NCBI GenBank assembly: GCA_013375385.1
Contig: JABXJY010000001.1
Span: 1-35,926 of the forward strand
Direction of reading: 5' to 3'
Length of the DNA: 35,926 bases
Source: Desulfobacterales bacterium
Lineage (GTDB): Bacteria > Desulfobacterota > DSM-4660 > Desulfatiglandales > B25-G16
Part shown: piece after piece, positions 1 through 7,065 of the stretch
Numbering within the stretch: the stretch's first letter is position 1
Layout: each line of letters starts with the position of its first letter
Position numbers and translations under genes: made by a program
Notes under the pieces: model-generated
What the model saw: the letters and a program-made list of their open reading frames with translations, nothing else
Database searches by the model: none
What the model was told of the DNA's origin: nothing

Positions 1-489
1 CTTTTGGGTCTCTTGGGAGGGCTTGTGTCAGCTATCGTGATTAATCATTTTCATGGCTCCATTGAACAGATACTTGCCCTCTCATTCTTTATACCAGTGA
101 TAATGGCAATGGGGGGAAGCACAGGCACTCAAGCAGCTGCTGTTGTCATAAGGGGTCTGGCCACCGGAGATATAAGCATAGCCCATACTGGGAAGAGGCT
201 TCTGGTAGAACTGTGGACAGCCCTGATAAACGGTGTTCTCTGCGGTATCCTTTTAGGTCTGGTAGTAGCTTTCTGGTTATCTGATCCTCAACTAGGTTTG
301 GGGGTTGGGGTTAGCCTGATTATTGTAATACTTTTTTCCGGCTCCTTCGGAGCATTTGTTCCTCTTCTCCTTAGAAAGCTCAATATCGACCCGGCGTTAG
401 CTGCAGGACCATTCATTACCACATCAAACGATATACTCGGCCTCCTGATTTATCTCAGCATAATTACCCATCTCTTGATGGCCGGATAA
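1..489 (+). CDS. mgtE: MgtE-family magnesium transporter, C-terminal part (5' end outside window)
   Basis: This is the membrane domain of a MgtE-type Mg2+ channel/transporter, an inner-membrane protein. The frame is open at base 1, so the cytoplasmic N and CBS domains lie outside the window. The visible ~162 residues are very hydrophobic, about four membrane segments. They carry the family hallmark GGSTGTQAAAVVIRGLATGD, matching the MgtE pore signature G-(N/S)-x-GTQ-x(3)-VRG-(L/M)-A. A second conserved block near the end reads DPALAAGPFITTSNDILGLL; in MgtE structures the Asp and Asn of this helix help line the Mg2+ path. The stop TAA is at 487-489. The last 26 bp overlap the 3' end of the convergent phospholipase gene. 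Family assignment is firm; ion specificity is taken from the family. Confidence 0.93.
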   Translation, partial: LLGLLGGLVSAIVINHFHGSIEQILALSFFIPVIMAMGGSTGTQAAAVVIRGLATGDISIAHTGKRLLVELWTALINGVLCGILLGLVVAFWLSDPQLGLGVGVSLIIVILFSGSFGAFVPLLLRKLNIDPALAAGPFITTSNDILGLLIYLSIITHLLMAG

Positions 490-1417
490 CAAAAAATCTC
501 TTGACTGACCTCTTAATCCTATCCATCAATTCCCACTTTGCCATTGCTTTCGCCAACCTTCTGATCTCAGGAAGCCTCTCTATAGCCGCTGCCTCCCCCA
601 AGGAGATCAACTCCCTTGATTGAGAAAAATCAGTCCAATGGGTGCCACCTAACTCTGGTCTAATAAGAACATCTACATCTTTGAGATCGTAGTTCTCCAG
701 GTGGAAACCCTGTATCTCGCCAGCCCTTACATATATGTCCACAGCTGTTTGAAGCCCTGAGACCAAGGATATATCCCTATCTACAGGTATAGCAATGACC
801 ACATCGGCGCCTTCTTCCCGGGCGCATCGTGCAGGCACGACACAGATAATACCACCGTCAGACAACTGTCGCCCGTCAATCTCAACCGGTGGCAAAGCCC
901 CAGGAACAGCCGAGCTCGCTAGTATTGAACGCCTCAAAGACCCGCTTTTAAGGACAACATATTCACCGCTTAGCAGATCTGTTGCCACAGCCCTAAACGG
1001 TATCACGGTTTCTTCCATTTGAATGTCGGGTACAAAAAACTCAATAAACTCCTCTATCTCCCTTATTGGCAAAATGCTAGCCCTAAATATCCCCTGGGCC
1101 AACCTGATTTTGGTCTTAAAATAGGATTGAATCCGCCTGCTCAGGCTCTGTTCAGCTCCACTTTCTGCATCACCCATGGCCTTGAGCTCAGATGACTGGT
1201 AGAGGTTACTCTCTAAAAAAGACCCAACCCTTTCCTCAAGCTCCTCAACCTTCATGCCACTTGCCAGGGCACCACCCACCACTGCACCCATACTCGTTCC
1301 TACAATAATATCAGGTGTGATCTTCTCTCTTTCCAGCACCTTCATGACCCCTATGTGGGCTAATCCTCTTGCCCCACCACCACCCAAGGCTAACCCGATT
1401 TTCCTGGCTTTTTTCAT
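464..1417 (-). CDS. Patatin-like phospholipase (NTE/RssA type)
   Basis: A serine hydrolase of the patatin family, expected to release fatty acids from phospholipids with a Ser-Asp dyad; 317 residues from the chosen start. Visible motifs in order are the glycine-rich oxyanion loop GGGGARG (residues 12-18), the nucleophile elbow GTSMG (40-44, Ser42) and the catalytic Asp in SDGG (Asp187). Met at 1417 was chosen because it starts just before the first beta strand (KIGLALGGGG), as usual in bacterial patatins, and has AGGTG about 5 nt upstream. The frame stays open 25 codons further 5' (to 1492), but that stretch is hydrophobic and Cys/Gly-rich; if translated it would act as a signal or lipobox-like segment, so the longer form cannot be excluded. 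The basic C terminus could bind membrane. No partner gene is adjacent; its 3' end overlaps mgtE by 26 bp. Confidence 0.88.
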   Translation of the reverse strand: MKKARKIGLALGGGGARGLAHIGVMKVLEREKITPDIIVGTSMGAVVGGALASGMKVEELEERVGSFLESNLYQSSELKAMGDAESGAEQSLSRRIQSYFKTKIRLAQGIFRASILPIREIEEFIEFFVPDIQMEETVIPFRAVATDLLSGEYVVLKSGSLRRSILASSAVPGALPPVEIDGRQLSDGGIICVVPARCAREEGADVVIAIPVDRDISLVSGLQTAVDIYVRAGEIQGFHLENYDLKDVDVLIRPELGGTHWTDFSQSRELISLGEAAAIERLPEIRRLAKAMAKWELMDRIKRSVKRFFVIRPSRDG

Positions 1418-1648
1418 TCCTGCACCTGATCCAAAAGCAACAAATCCTCCACAAGAAAAATATACCAAAAATCCATTGCCAAAGGCTACCACAATACAAA
1501 GGCCTGATAGTCTTTACTATTGGAAGCAACAATTCAGGCGAGCATAGACAGATAGAGCGTTAGGAAACAGCGCTCCCCGTTCTATCGGCGTGCAAAGCCA
1601 TAGGAAGCACGTGGGGAAGCTTCCATCCTTGAGTGTGAGGAAAAGCGG

Positions 1649-3367
1649 TCATGGATGCCTGCAGATTACGTTGAGTACCGCCTGCCGTTTTTCTTCCCGT
1701 ACCACTCGCAGTGCTCGTTGCAAGGCGGGAACCACCTCTTCTGGATTCTCGACCCGTTCCCCGTGCCCTCCATTTGCCTCGCAGATCATCTCATAGGCCG
1801 GAGACGGCGAAAGCTCGGTGAGGGGAAAATGGTTGGTCTTCACTGCCCACCCCTGTGGGTGAACTCCCTGGGTAGCTCGCCTCACTGCATTCCAGCACTG
1901 ATTGTTAAATATGACCACCACTATCGGTAAGGCATACGCCCTGGAAACAAAATGGCAGGCAGTAGGAGCACTAAAGAGATAACTCCCATCCCCAACCGTC
2001 GCGATGACCGTCTTCTCCGGAGCGGCAAGTTTTGCCCCCAACGCCGCACCCACACCCCAGCCCAGGCCAGAGGCCGGTGAAGAACCGAAGAAACTTCCGG
2101 GTATGTCCAGATCCACCTGCGTTAGAAGCAAATCGTACTCATTGATCAGGATCGTTTCTGCATCCTTGACCCGATTGATGCAGGCGGAAAGCCAGACCAT
2201 ATCGATGGGTTTATCATCTTTGACCGCCTCGGCCTGCTCCCGCCAACCCTGCCTTTGGCGTTCATGTTCTTTCCTCAGCGCCTCAAAGCGCCTGTCGATC
2301 TTTCGCTTTGCTCTCCCCTGGTATCGTACCATCTCCTGAGTGAGCAGGCGGAGCGCCGCTGCCGGGTCAGCAGCCATTGCAATATCCGCCGGATAGCCAC
2401 GAAGGGGATAGCGACTGTAGAGTGGATCCGGGCGCAACTGGATCACCCGTGCCGTCTCTTTGGGTGTTACCACTGTCGGGAACCAGGGGACATCAGAGTC
2501 AATGACCAACACCACATCAGCCTCCCCAAGGTAGGGAGCCGGGTCGAAACCGAGGTGGAGGGGATGGGTCGTAGGGAAGTTCATATACATGTTGTTCAAT
2601 CCTGCCACCACTGGGATGGCAAAGGACTCGGCAAACATGACCAGTGCCTCTACCGCCTGTGGGTCCCTCCCCACCCCGGCGGTGATGATGAGAGGGTGCT
2701 CAGCGTGGGCAAAGAGTTTTGCCACCTCCTGTATCTGGGCTGGATCAGGATGCAGAGCTCCACCGATCTGCTGTCTTCCGCCTGTGGTGAAGGTTATTTC
2801 TGAGTGAGTCTCCGCGAGCACTTCTCGGGGGAGCGCAAGATACACCGGCCCGCGCGGCTCAGCCATAGCGATAGCCAGCGCTCGATCCACTACCGACTCC
2901 AGTTGGGAAAAGTACTTCAGCTCGTAGTCCCACTTGACAAACTCTCGAATCAGGCTTCCCTGATCGAACGACTCCTGCGCCCAGTGGATTTGCACGCTCC
3001 GTGAGCCGACAAACCCCACCTCGGTAAAGGGGGTGCGACCAGCACTGAATATGACGGGGACATTGACCCGGGCAGCGTTCATGATTGCACCGGAGGCATT
3101 GGCAATTCCCACGATCACATGCACCATGACAACCTGTGGTTCTCCCGTAATCATGTAGTAGCCATGGGCCATACTCACACCGAGAAACTCATGAGGCACT
3201 GTAATTGGACGCGGGTATGGTTTCCCTTGCTCAGCAAACTTAGCAAAGCCATCTACCAGGGAGGCAAAATCGGTACCTGCATTGCCAAAGAAGTACTTGA
3301 CGCCCCGATCTCGCAACAGCTCCAGGTAGCCCTGGGCGGTATTCTCAATGGGTATGGTTTTCTCCAT
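1649..3367 (-). CDS. Thiamine-diphosphate-dependent enzyme, acetolactate synthase/decarboxylase-like
   Basis: A member of the pyruvate decarboxylase/acetohydroxyacid synthase superfamily (COG0028), 572 residues, the usual length. The N-terminal PYR domain has the catalytic glutamate in PHEFLG (Glu60), which activates the thiamine ring. The C-terminal domain has the ThDP/Mg motif GDG (from residue 449) ending in NN (478-479). The substrate is not clear. It lacks an obvious anabolic AHAS context (no regulatory subunit or ilv genes), so a 2-oxoacid decarboxylase, oxalyl-CoA decarboxylase-like or catabolic acetolactate synthase role is possible. The start at 3367 was chosen over the in-frame Met 13 codons upstream because GGAGGAGG sits ~5 nt before it. 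A near-perfect sigma-70 promoter (3497-3525) lies upstream. The gene is divergent from the CstA transporter, and G+C is higher than in the genes right of 9.6 kb. Confidence 0.88.
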   Translation of the reverse strand: MEKTIPIENTAQGYLELLRDRGVKYFFGNAGTDFASLVDGFAKFAEQGKPYPRPITVPHEFLGVSMAHGYYMITGEPQVVMVHVIVGIANASGAIMNAARVNVPVIFSAGRTPFTEVGFVGSRSVQIHWAQESFDQGSLIREFVKWDYELKYFSQLESVVDRALAIAMAEPRGPVYLALPREVLAETHSEITFTTGGRQQIGGALHPDPAQIQEVAKLFAHAEHPLIITAGVGRDPQAVEALVMFAESFAIPVVAGLNNMYMNFPTTHPLHLGFDPAPYLGEADVVLVIDSDVPWFPTVVTPKETARVIQLRPDPLYSRYPLRGYPADIAMAADPAAALRLLTQEMVRYQGRAKRKIDRRFEALRKEHERQRQGWREQAEAVKDDKPIDMVWLSACINRVKDAETILINEYDLLLTQVDLDIPGSFFGSSPASGLGWGVGAALGAKLAAPEKTVIATVGDGSYLFSAPTACHFVSRAYALPIVVVIFNNQCWNAVRRATQGVHPQGWAVKTNHFPLTELSPSPAYEMICEANGGHGERVENPEEVVPALQRALRVVREEKRQAVLNVICRHP

Positions 3368-3496
3368 GATTCCTCCTCCATCAGTCGTCACAAGCATACT
3401 CATCAATAACCCAATTTCCTAGCAGAAGACCAAACAAGTTCTGCCCTCAGTCCCTACATCTACTCAGTGATAGGGGTTTGCCTTTTGATGGGCTGG

Positions 3497-3525
3497 AGTA
3501 TAGAGGGGAGAGGGTTGCGTGTCAA
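3497..3525 (-). promoter_or_regulatory. Sigma-70 promoter of the ThDP enzyme gene
   Basis: On the minus strand a perfect -35 TTGACA (3520-3525) is separated by 17 bp from -10 TATACT (3497-3502). The predicted start near 3490 gives a leader of about 120 nt before the start codon at 3367. Confidence 0.75.
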
Positions 3526-3533
3526 GGGTGAAA

Positions 3534-3570
3534 GCGTCGCGGACGCATCTCGGGCTTGCGCCAGCGAGAT
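3534..3570. repeat. Pair of adjacent palindromes in the divergent intergenic region
   Basis: Two back-to-back inverted repeats. The first is GCGTC/GACGC (3534-3538 and 3542-3546) with a 3-nt loop. The second is ATCTCG/CGAGAT (3547-3552 and 3565-3570) with an inner GGC/GCC stem. The block is much more G+C-rich than its flanks, sits just upstream of the -35 box of the ThDP gene, and is not followed by a T-run, so it is unlikely to be a terminator. It may be a dispersed palindromic element of REP type or an operator. Confidence 0.5.
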
Positions 3571-3684
3571 TTAAGACCAAGCTGGGAAACCTCTTCACAC
3601 CGGCACCAACAAAGAGTGTCAATGGAGTAGTGTCTTAGGTTTGACCATGGTAAAGCAAGGTCTCTGCTTTTTTTCGGTTTATGC

Positions 3685-3713
3685 TTGACACCTCTTAGAA
3701 TTTATGTTATGGG
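3685..3713 (+). promoter_or_regulatory. Candidate promoter of cstA
   Basis: Perfect -35 TTGACA (3685-3690), a 17-bp spacer, and a weak -10 TATGGG (3708-3713) preceded by TGT, an extended -10 (TGn). Transcription would start near 3720, leaving a ~240-nt leader before cstA. The weak -10 suggests activator dependence, which is an inference. Confidence 0.5.
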
Positions 3714-3745
3714 CAGATACCAATAAAAGTAAGGAGGAAGCTCGT

Positions 3746-3800
3746 AGGTGGCGGATTGTTTCCCCTGCAGACTCGCAATCGTACCGACTTACCGCCACCT
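3746..3800 (+). promoter_or_regulatory. Structured leader upstream of cstA
   Basis: Within the predicted ~240-nt cstA leader, a perfect 9-bp stem AGGTGGCGG (3746-3754) pairs with CCGCCACCT (3792-3800). Inside it GATTG (3754-3758) can pair with CAATC (3776-3780), so the RNA can form a long nested hairpin. No riboswitch class that I know is matched. Downstream come a purine-rich stretch with GGGAGG and AAGGAGG sequences and then the cstA ribosome site. A short open frame (3756-3941, TTG start) runs through it but resembles no protein and has no ribosome site at its start. In the 591-nt gap 3368-3958 I otherwise see only the two promoters and the palindrome pair. Confidence 0.4.
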
Positions 3801-3958
3801 GGGAGGACCAAAGGTTTTGTAATTGAGGACGGTAAATCCCGAGGGAAGGAGGTGATGCCGAGAAACAAGAGTTGGGAATGGGAAGGGGGCTTTATTCAGC
3901 ATTGGTGGAATAGAGCGTCCATAGAGTTTTCCATCCTTTAGATTAGGAGGGAGTTACA

Positions 3959-5707
3959 ATGAATTCACTTTTGGCCTTGATCATAGCTGTTGTTTGGGTC
4001 ATTTTAGTTTACCGAATCTACGGCCGGTATGTGGATAAAAATATCGTTCAGTCCGACCCAAAGAAGACCACACCGGCCGTGATGTACATGGATGGTGTGG
4101 ATTTCATGCCTGCTAACAAGAATATCCTTTACGGTTTCCAGTTTAAATCCATCTGCGGGTTGGGCCCAATTGTCGGGGCCATCATTGCTGTTCACTGGGG
4201 ATGGCTCCCGGCTTTTCTATACCTGCTCCTAGGTGTGGCCTTCCTGGGCTGGATCCATGATTACACGGCTGCCCAGGTCTCCATCAGGAAAGAGGGGATG
4301 AGCCTGGGAGGAATGAGCTATACCCTGATCTCACCCCGGGGCCGGACCTTGGTCAGCGTTTTCATCTACTTCAACCTGATGTTTGGCTTCGGGGCCTTCG
4401 CCATCTTCATTGCCGGTACTCTGGCCAGGCCTGATGCTCCTTTGGGTATACTCATCTGGATCGCAATGGGCCTTCTGTTCGGCCAGATGATCTATAAGTG
4501 GAAAATGCCTATTATTACCGCCACCTTGATCACGGTGATCGCAACATTTATCGGTATTTTCGTTTTCAGTGGCCTGGGGCCAATCCAGGGCCTTTTCAGG
4601 GCGATAAGCGGCGGTGACCCATCTCCCGTTCTCTTCGGCACGATCACCCAGGCAAAGTTCATATGGATCTTGTTTGTCCTGGCCTTTTGCTACCTCGGGG
4701 CTACCTTGCCCATCTGGCGCTGGGCCCAGCCCATCAATTACCTGGGTTTTTGGGTGGTCTTTCTCGCCATGTGTGCCACAGGGGTGGGGATCCTCATCTG
4801 GCACCCATCCTTCGGCAATTTTCCGGCTTTCACGGGTTTCGTCTGGGCCGGAAAACCCCTATGGCCGCTGATGTTCGTGACCCTCATGTGCGGCGCGGTT
4901 TCCGGGTGGCATTCGCTGGTGAGCAGTTCGGGAACAGCCCGGATGATCGAAAAGGAGACGGATACGCTCCCTGTGGCTGGCGGTTCCATGCTTCTGGAGG
5001 CGATCACGGGGGTGTTGGCCCTGATCATCGCGGTTTCGGCCTTCGGCAGCTTCGAGGGGTATGCAGAGGCCTTCAGGACAGGAAAGGGCTTCGTTTTCGC
5101 AAAGGGAATGAGCAATTTTCTCGGCTACATCGGCATCCCTGAGTCGATGGCCCTGACTTACGCCAACATCGTTTTTGCAATCATTGGCTTTACCCTGATC
5201 CATCTGGGGGTGCGGTTCATGCGCCTCTACGGCTCCGATGTGCTGGGAGAGTTCTGGCCAGCTTTCAAGAACATTCACTTCTCTACCCTCGTCTCCATCG
5301 CGATCTTCGCAGTCTTCTGCTTCACCGGGGTCTTGACTGCACTCTGGATGCTGGGAGGGGCCTTCAACCAGATGCTGGCTGCCATGGCCTTACTCATCTG
5401 TACCTGCTGGCTCGCCTCGGAAAGGAAGAATTACAAGATCACCCTCTTTCCCTCGATATTTCTGGGTGTCACGACCATCTGCGCCGCGCTGGTCATTTCC
5501 TATAAGGGCTTTGTCCACTTCTTTACGACCAAGGATATACCCGTTGACCGGGCCATCGGGGATTGGGTGACTGGAGTGATCGCGGTTCTTTTGGTCATTT
5601 TGGCGATCATTTTGGTCAAAGACGGCTTCGGTTCCATCGCCCGATTTGCGGCTGAGGGGGCTGCAGCGCCTGCCGGCGAAGGAGCCGAGCCTTCTAAAGC
5701 GGAGTAA
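3959..5707 (+). CDS. cstA: CstA-family carbon starvation protein (pyruvate/peptide transporter)
   Basis: A polytopic inner-membrane protein of the CstA/BtsT family, 582 residues with roughly 15 hydrophobic segments. E. coli members import pyruvate with protons, and CstA has also been linked to peptide uptake during carbon starvation. The family is recognised from the N-terminal run with Y-R-I-Y-G-R, the conserved block GFQFKSICGLGPIVGAIIAV (residues 59-78), GWIHDYTAAQVSIR and the central GWHSLVSSSGTARMI. It is shorter than E. coli CstA (~700), as in many anaerobes. The C terminus is Ala/Glu-rich and probably disordered. AGGAGG sits 8 nt before the ATG. The gene has its own candidate promoter and structured leader upstream, and a strong terminator downstream. 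The divergent ThDP enzyme may use a 2-oxoacid brought in by this transporter, which is inference. Confidence 0.92.
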   Translation: MNSLLALIIAVVWVILVYRIYGRYVDKNIVQSDPKKTTPAVMYMDGVDFMPANKNILYGFQFKSICGLGPIVGAIIAVHWGWLPAFLYLLLGVAFLGWIHDYTAAQVSIRKEGMSLGGMSYTLISPRGRTLVSVFIYFNLMFGFGAFAIFIAGTLARPDAPLGILIWIAMGLLFGQMIYKWKMPIITATLITVIATFIGIFVFSGLGPIQGLFRAISGGDPSPVLFGTITQAKFIWILFVLAFCYLGATLPIWRWAQPINYLGFWVVFLAMCATGVGILIWHPSFGNFPAFTGFVWAGKPLWPLMFVTLMCGAVSGWHSLVSSSGTARMIEKETDTLPVAGGSMLLEAITGVLALIIAVSAFGSFEGYAEAFRTGKGFVFAKGMSNFLGYIGIPESMALTYANIVFAIIGFTLIHLGVRFMRLYGSDVLGEFWPAFKNIHFSTLVSIAIFAVFCFTGVLTALWMLGGAFNQMLAAMALLICTCWLASERKNYKITLFPSIFLGVTTICAALVISYKGFVHFFTTKDIPVDRAIGDWVTGVIAVLLVILAIILVKDGFGSIARFAAEGAAAPAGEGAEPSKAE

Positions 5708-5731
5708 GGGATCACCTTACTAAGATCGGAC

Positions 5732-5765
5732 GGGAAGGCCTTTTTCAGGCCTTCCCTTTTCTTTT
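5732..5765 (+). terminator. Rho-independent terminator after cstA
   Basis: Perfect 9-bp stem GGGAAGGCC (5732-5740)/GGCCTTCCC (5748-5756) with a 7-nt loop, followed by TTTTCTTTT. It lies 24 nt after the cstA stop and only 11 nt before the start codon of the next gene, so it may also act as an attenuator between the two. Confidence 0.88.
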
Positions 5766-5776
5766 CAGGTGAAAAG

Positions 5777-6148
5777 ATGGAACCTATTACATTGGAAGTG
5801 CTCTCTTTAATCCCTGTCTCATTTTGTAATTGACCGCAGAATGAATTCTTTTCAGACCAGGTGGGTCTGGTTGGAAAAAGGGATGAGGTTGACCTCAACG
5901 AATATCCAGAGGACATGAAAGCAGACTATCTCTTCCTCAGCAACTGGCTCAGTGAACTGGCCCAAGAATATAAGGAGAAAATTCGAATCGAGATCATCAA
6001 CGTTTCATCGTTCCGCGGGCTTTATAAATCCATCCGGTATTGGACCCAGACCTACCCCACTTTTATTGTGAACAAAAAAGAAAAATGCAGTGGCAGTGAT
6101 AAATCCCAACTCGATCTCATCCTTCAAAGCCATTTGGGTCGTTCCTAA
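5777..6148 (+). CDS. Putative selenoprotein, thioredoxin-fold, Cys17-x-Sec19 (in-frame TGA at 5831-5833)
   Basis: The ATG at 5777 has AGGTG 5 nt upstream and opens a frame that continues through one TGA at 5831-5833 to TAA at 6146-6148: 123 residues with selenocysteine 19. Before the TGA comes a typical thioredoxin beta-strand (ITLEVLSLIPVSFCN). After it come an alpha-helical segment, a middle strand (IRIEIINV) and a late TYPTFIV strand with the probable cis-proline (Pro94), then a C-terminal helix. Cys17-Asn-Sec19-Pro falls where redox-active thioredoxin folds keep their cysteines. A hairpin with an AGGTG loop follows the TGA. No start with a ribosome site exists after the TGA (the GTG at 5861 has none), so the downstream half is unlikely to be a gene by itself. 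The alternatives are a pseudogene or an early stop. Two unrecognised genes follow, then the convergent ArsA-like pair; a redox role in that system is inferred. The cstA terminator leaves no space for a promoter just upstream. Confidence 0.68.
5831..5880 (+). promoter_or_regulatory. Candidate bacterial SECIS hairpin next to the Sec TGA
   Basis: After the TGA (5831-5833), CAGACC (5853-5858) pairs perfectly with GGTCTG (5864-5869) around the 5-nt loop AGGTG. A lower stem CTTTT (5848-5852)/AAAAG (5876-5880) can extend it, with an internal loop on the 3' side. There are 26 nt between the TGA and the first loop G. A short stem, a G near the start of the apical loop and this spacing fit the bacterial SECIS pattern recognised by SelB, as in E. 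coli fdhF with its GGU loop. A folding comparison among relatives was not possible here. Confidence 0.6.
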
Positions 6149-6161
6149 GGGAGCCAACGAA

Positions 6162-6659
6162 ATGGCCATCAACCATACAGAGCACAAAATATCCGCCAAC
6201 AATATTCTCTTCGGGCTCACCCATTTCTTAACCCTGACCCTTCCTGTCGGCTGGAGGATAACCAGAAGCTACCTCCAGCCGGACGTACACTCCAACGTTA
6301 GACGCGGTGATCTCCTTTGGGTGGAAGCCGGGCAAACAGACCAGATCGTGTATCATCCCCTGAGGAAAATTGCCCTGGATTTGACCATCGTGATGAAAAG
6401 GGGGAAGCGAGACGAACTCAAAACCAGGGGCGTTGAGGTCCATTCCCAGGGGTCGCTGATGATCAATGGCCACAAAGCCTGTTATTTTCTCGGAGAGGTG
6501 GGTGTGGGATTCCTCAAGAAAAAACTGGCCAGAACGCTGTGTCTTTCATTCCATTGCTCGGAGTTGGGGCGCACGATTATAATCAGATTCACTGGAGCTT
6601 GCCAGGAGGCTGACCTCTACGAAATCTTTGTGTCTCTCTCGGGATTGAAGTGCCACTGA
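6162..6659 (+). CDS. Unrecognised 165-aa protein in the selenoprotein/ArsA cluster
   Basis: I do not recognise this family. The start at 6162 has GGGAG about 8 nt upstream and lies 13 nt after the selenoprotein stop, so the two are probably co-transcribed; a Met 24 codons upstream would overlap the selenoprotein gene. The protein appears soluble, with mixed alpha/beta character: a short hydrophobic N-terminal stretch (NILFGLTHFLTLTLPVGWRI), a basic middle (VMKRGKRDELKTR) and a strand-rich C-terminal half (GHKACYFLGEVGVGFLKKK). It has five cysteines, all in the C-terminal third, including the penultimate residue. There is no signal peptide or catalytic motif I can name. Co-directional placement between the Sec protein and the small ArsA-associated protein suggests a part in the same process. 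Confidence 0.72.
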   Translation: MAINHTEHKISANNILFGLTHFLTLTLPVGWRITRSYLQPDVHSNVRRGDLLWVEAGQTDQIVYHPLRKIALDLTIVMKRGKRDELKTRGVEVHSQGSLMINGHKACYFLGEVGVGFLKKKLARTLCLSFHCSELGRTIIIRFTGACQEADLYEIFVSLSGLKCH

Positions 6660-6773
6660 ACCTCCACCGGCCTTGTCTCTGAACCGTCGAAAAAAGTGGG
6701 TGGACCCTGAGAAAGCGGGCGTTCATAGCGGGGCGAAAGCCGAATAAGGATGGGGCGTAACAGGAGATTGGCC

Positions 6774-7058
6774 ATGGTCGAACAGCAAGAGAAGAAAGAA
6801 GGGATCTTAAGAAGATTTACAAAGGCCGCCGGGGAGTTCATTTACGGGATGGCCGGCCACGAGACCGTCCAACTTGCCCTCAAGACCCGCGGGAACCTGG
6901 AGCATATCTTCATCTTGATCACCATGGGTGATCTCCTGGGAGTGCCGATCCTGCGTCCCTATTATTCCCTCCGCATTTTTCCCTACATGGTTCCTAGGGT
7001 AGCTACCTGGAAGCGTAAAATGCTCCAGGAAAGGGACATCACGGACGAGCTTGGATAA
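6774..7058 (+). CDS. Small ArsA-associated protein, copy 1 (cory-CC-star-like)
   Basis: 94 residues. It is clearly homologous to the protein at 9190-9474: both share KTRG, the block FILITMGDLLGVPIL, PYYSLR and VATWKR at matching positions. The block (acidic residue, GVP, then a PYYSL core) resembles, from memory, the small cory-CC-star proteins encoded beside ArsA-type ATPases, but the terminal Cys-Cys that names those is absent here. The start at 6774 was chosen because AGGAGATTGGCC directly precedes the ATG, and the identical 15 nt including the ATG precede the paralog's start. A hydrophobic centre (~20 residues) could pack against a partner or membrane. It is the last clear gene of the plus-strand unit, facing the convergent ATPases. 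A probable ArsA partner; the function is unknown. Confidence 0.82.
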   Translation: MVEQQEKKEGILRRFTKAAGEFIYGMAGHETVQLALKTRGNLEHIFILITMGDLLGVPILRPYYSLRIFPYMVPRVATWKRKMLQERDITDELG

Positions 7059-7065
7059 GAGAGAC

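Noticed and set aside
1254..1547. Open frames opposite the phospholipase gene, and similar antisense frames across the window
   Set aside because: They mirror real genes in other frames, lack ribosome sites and show no protein-like composition.
3756..3941. 61-aa open frame upstream of cstA
   Set aside because: TTG start without ribosome site, no recognisable protein pattern, and it lies in a leader with strong secondary structure.
5861..6148. A 95-aa protein starting at GTG 5861
   Set aside because: No ribosome site precedes this GTG, and the fold would lack beta-1 and the redox motif. The longer frame through the TGA explains both sides better.
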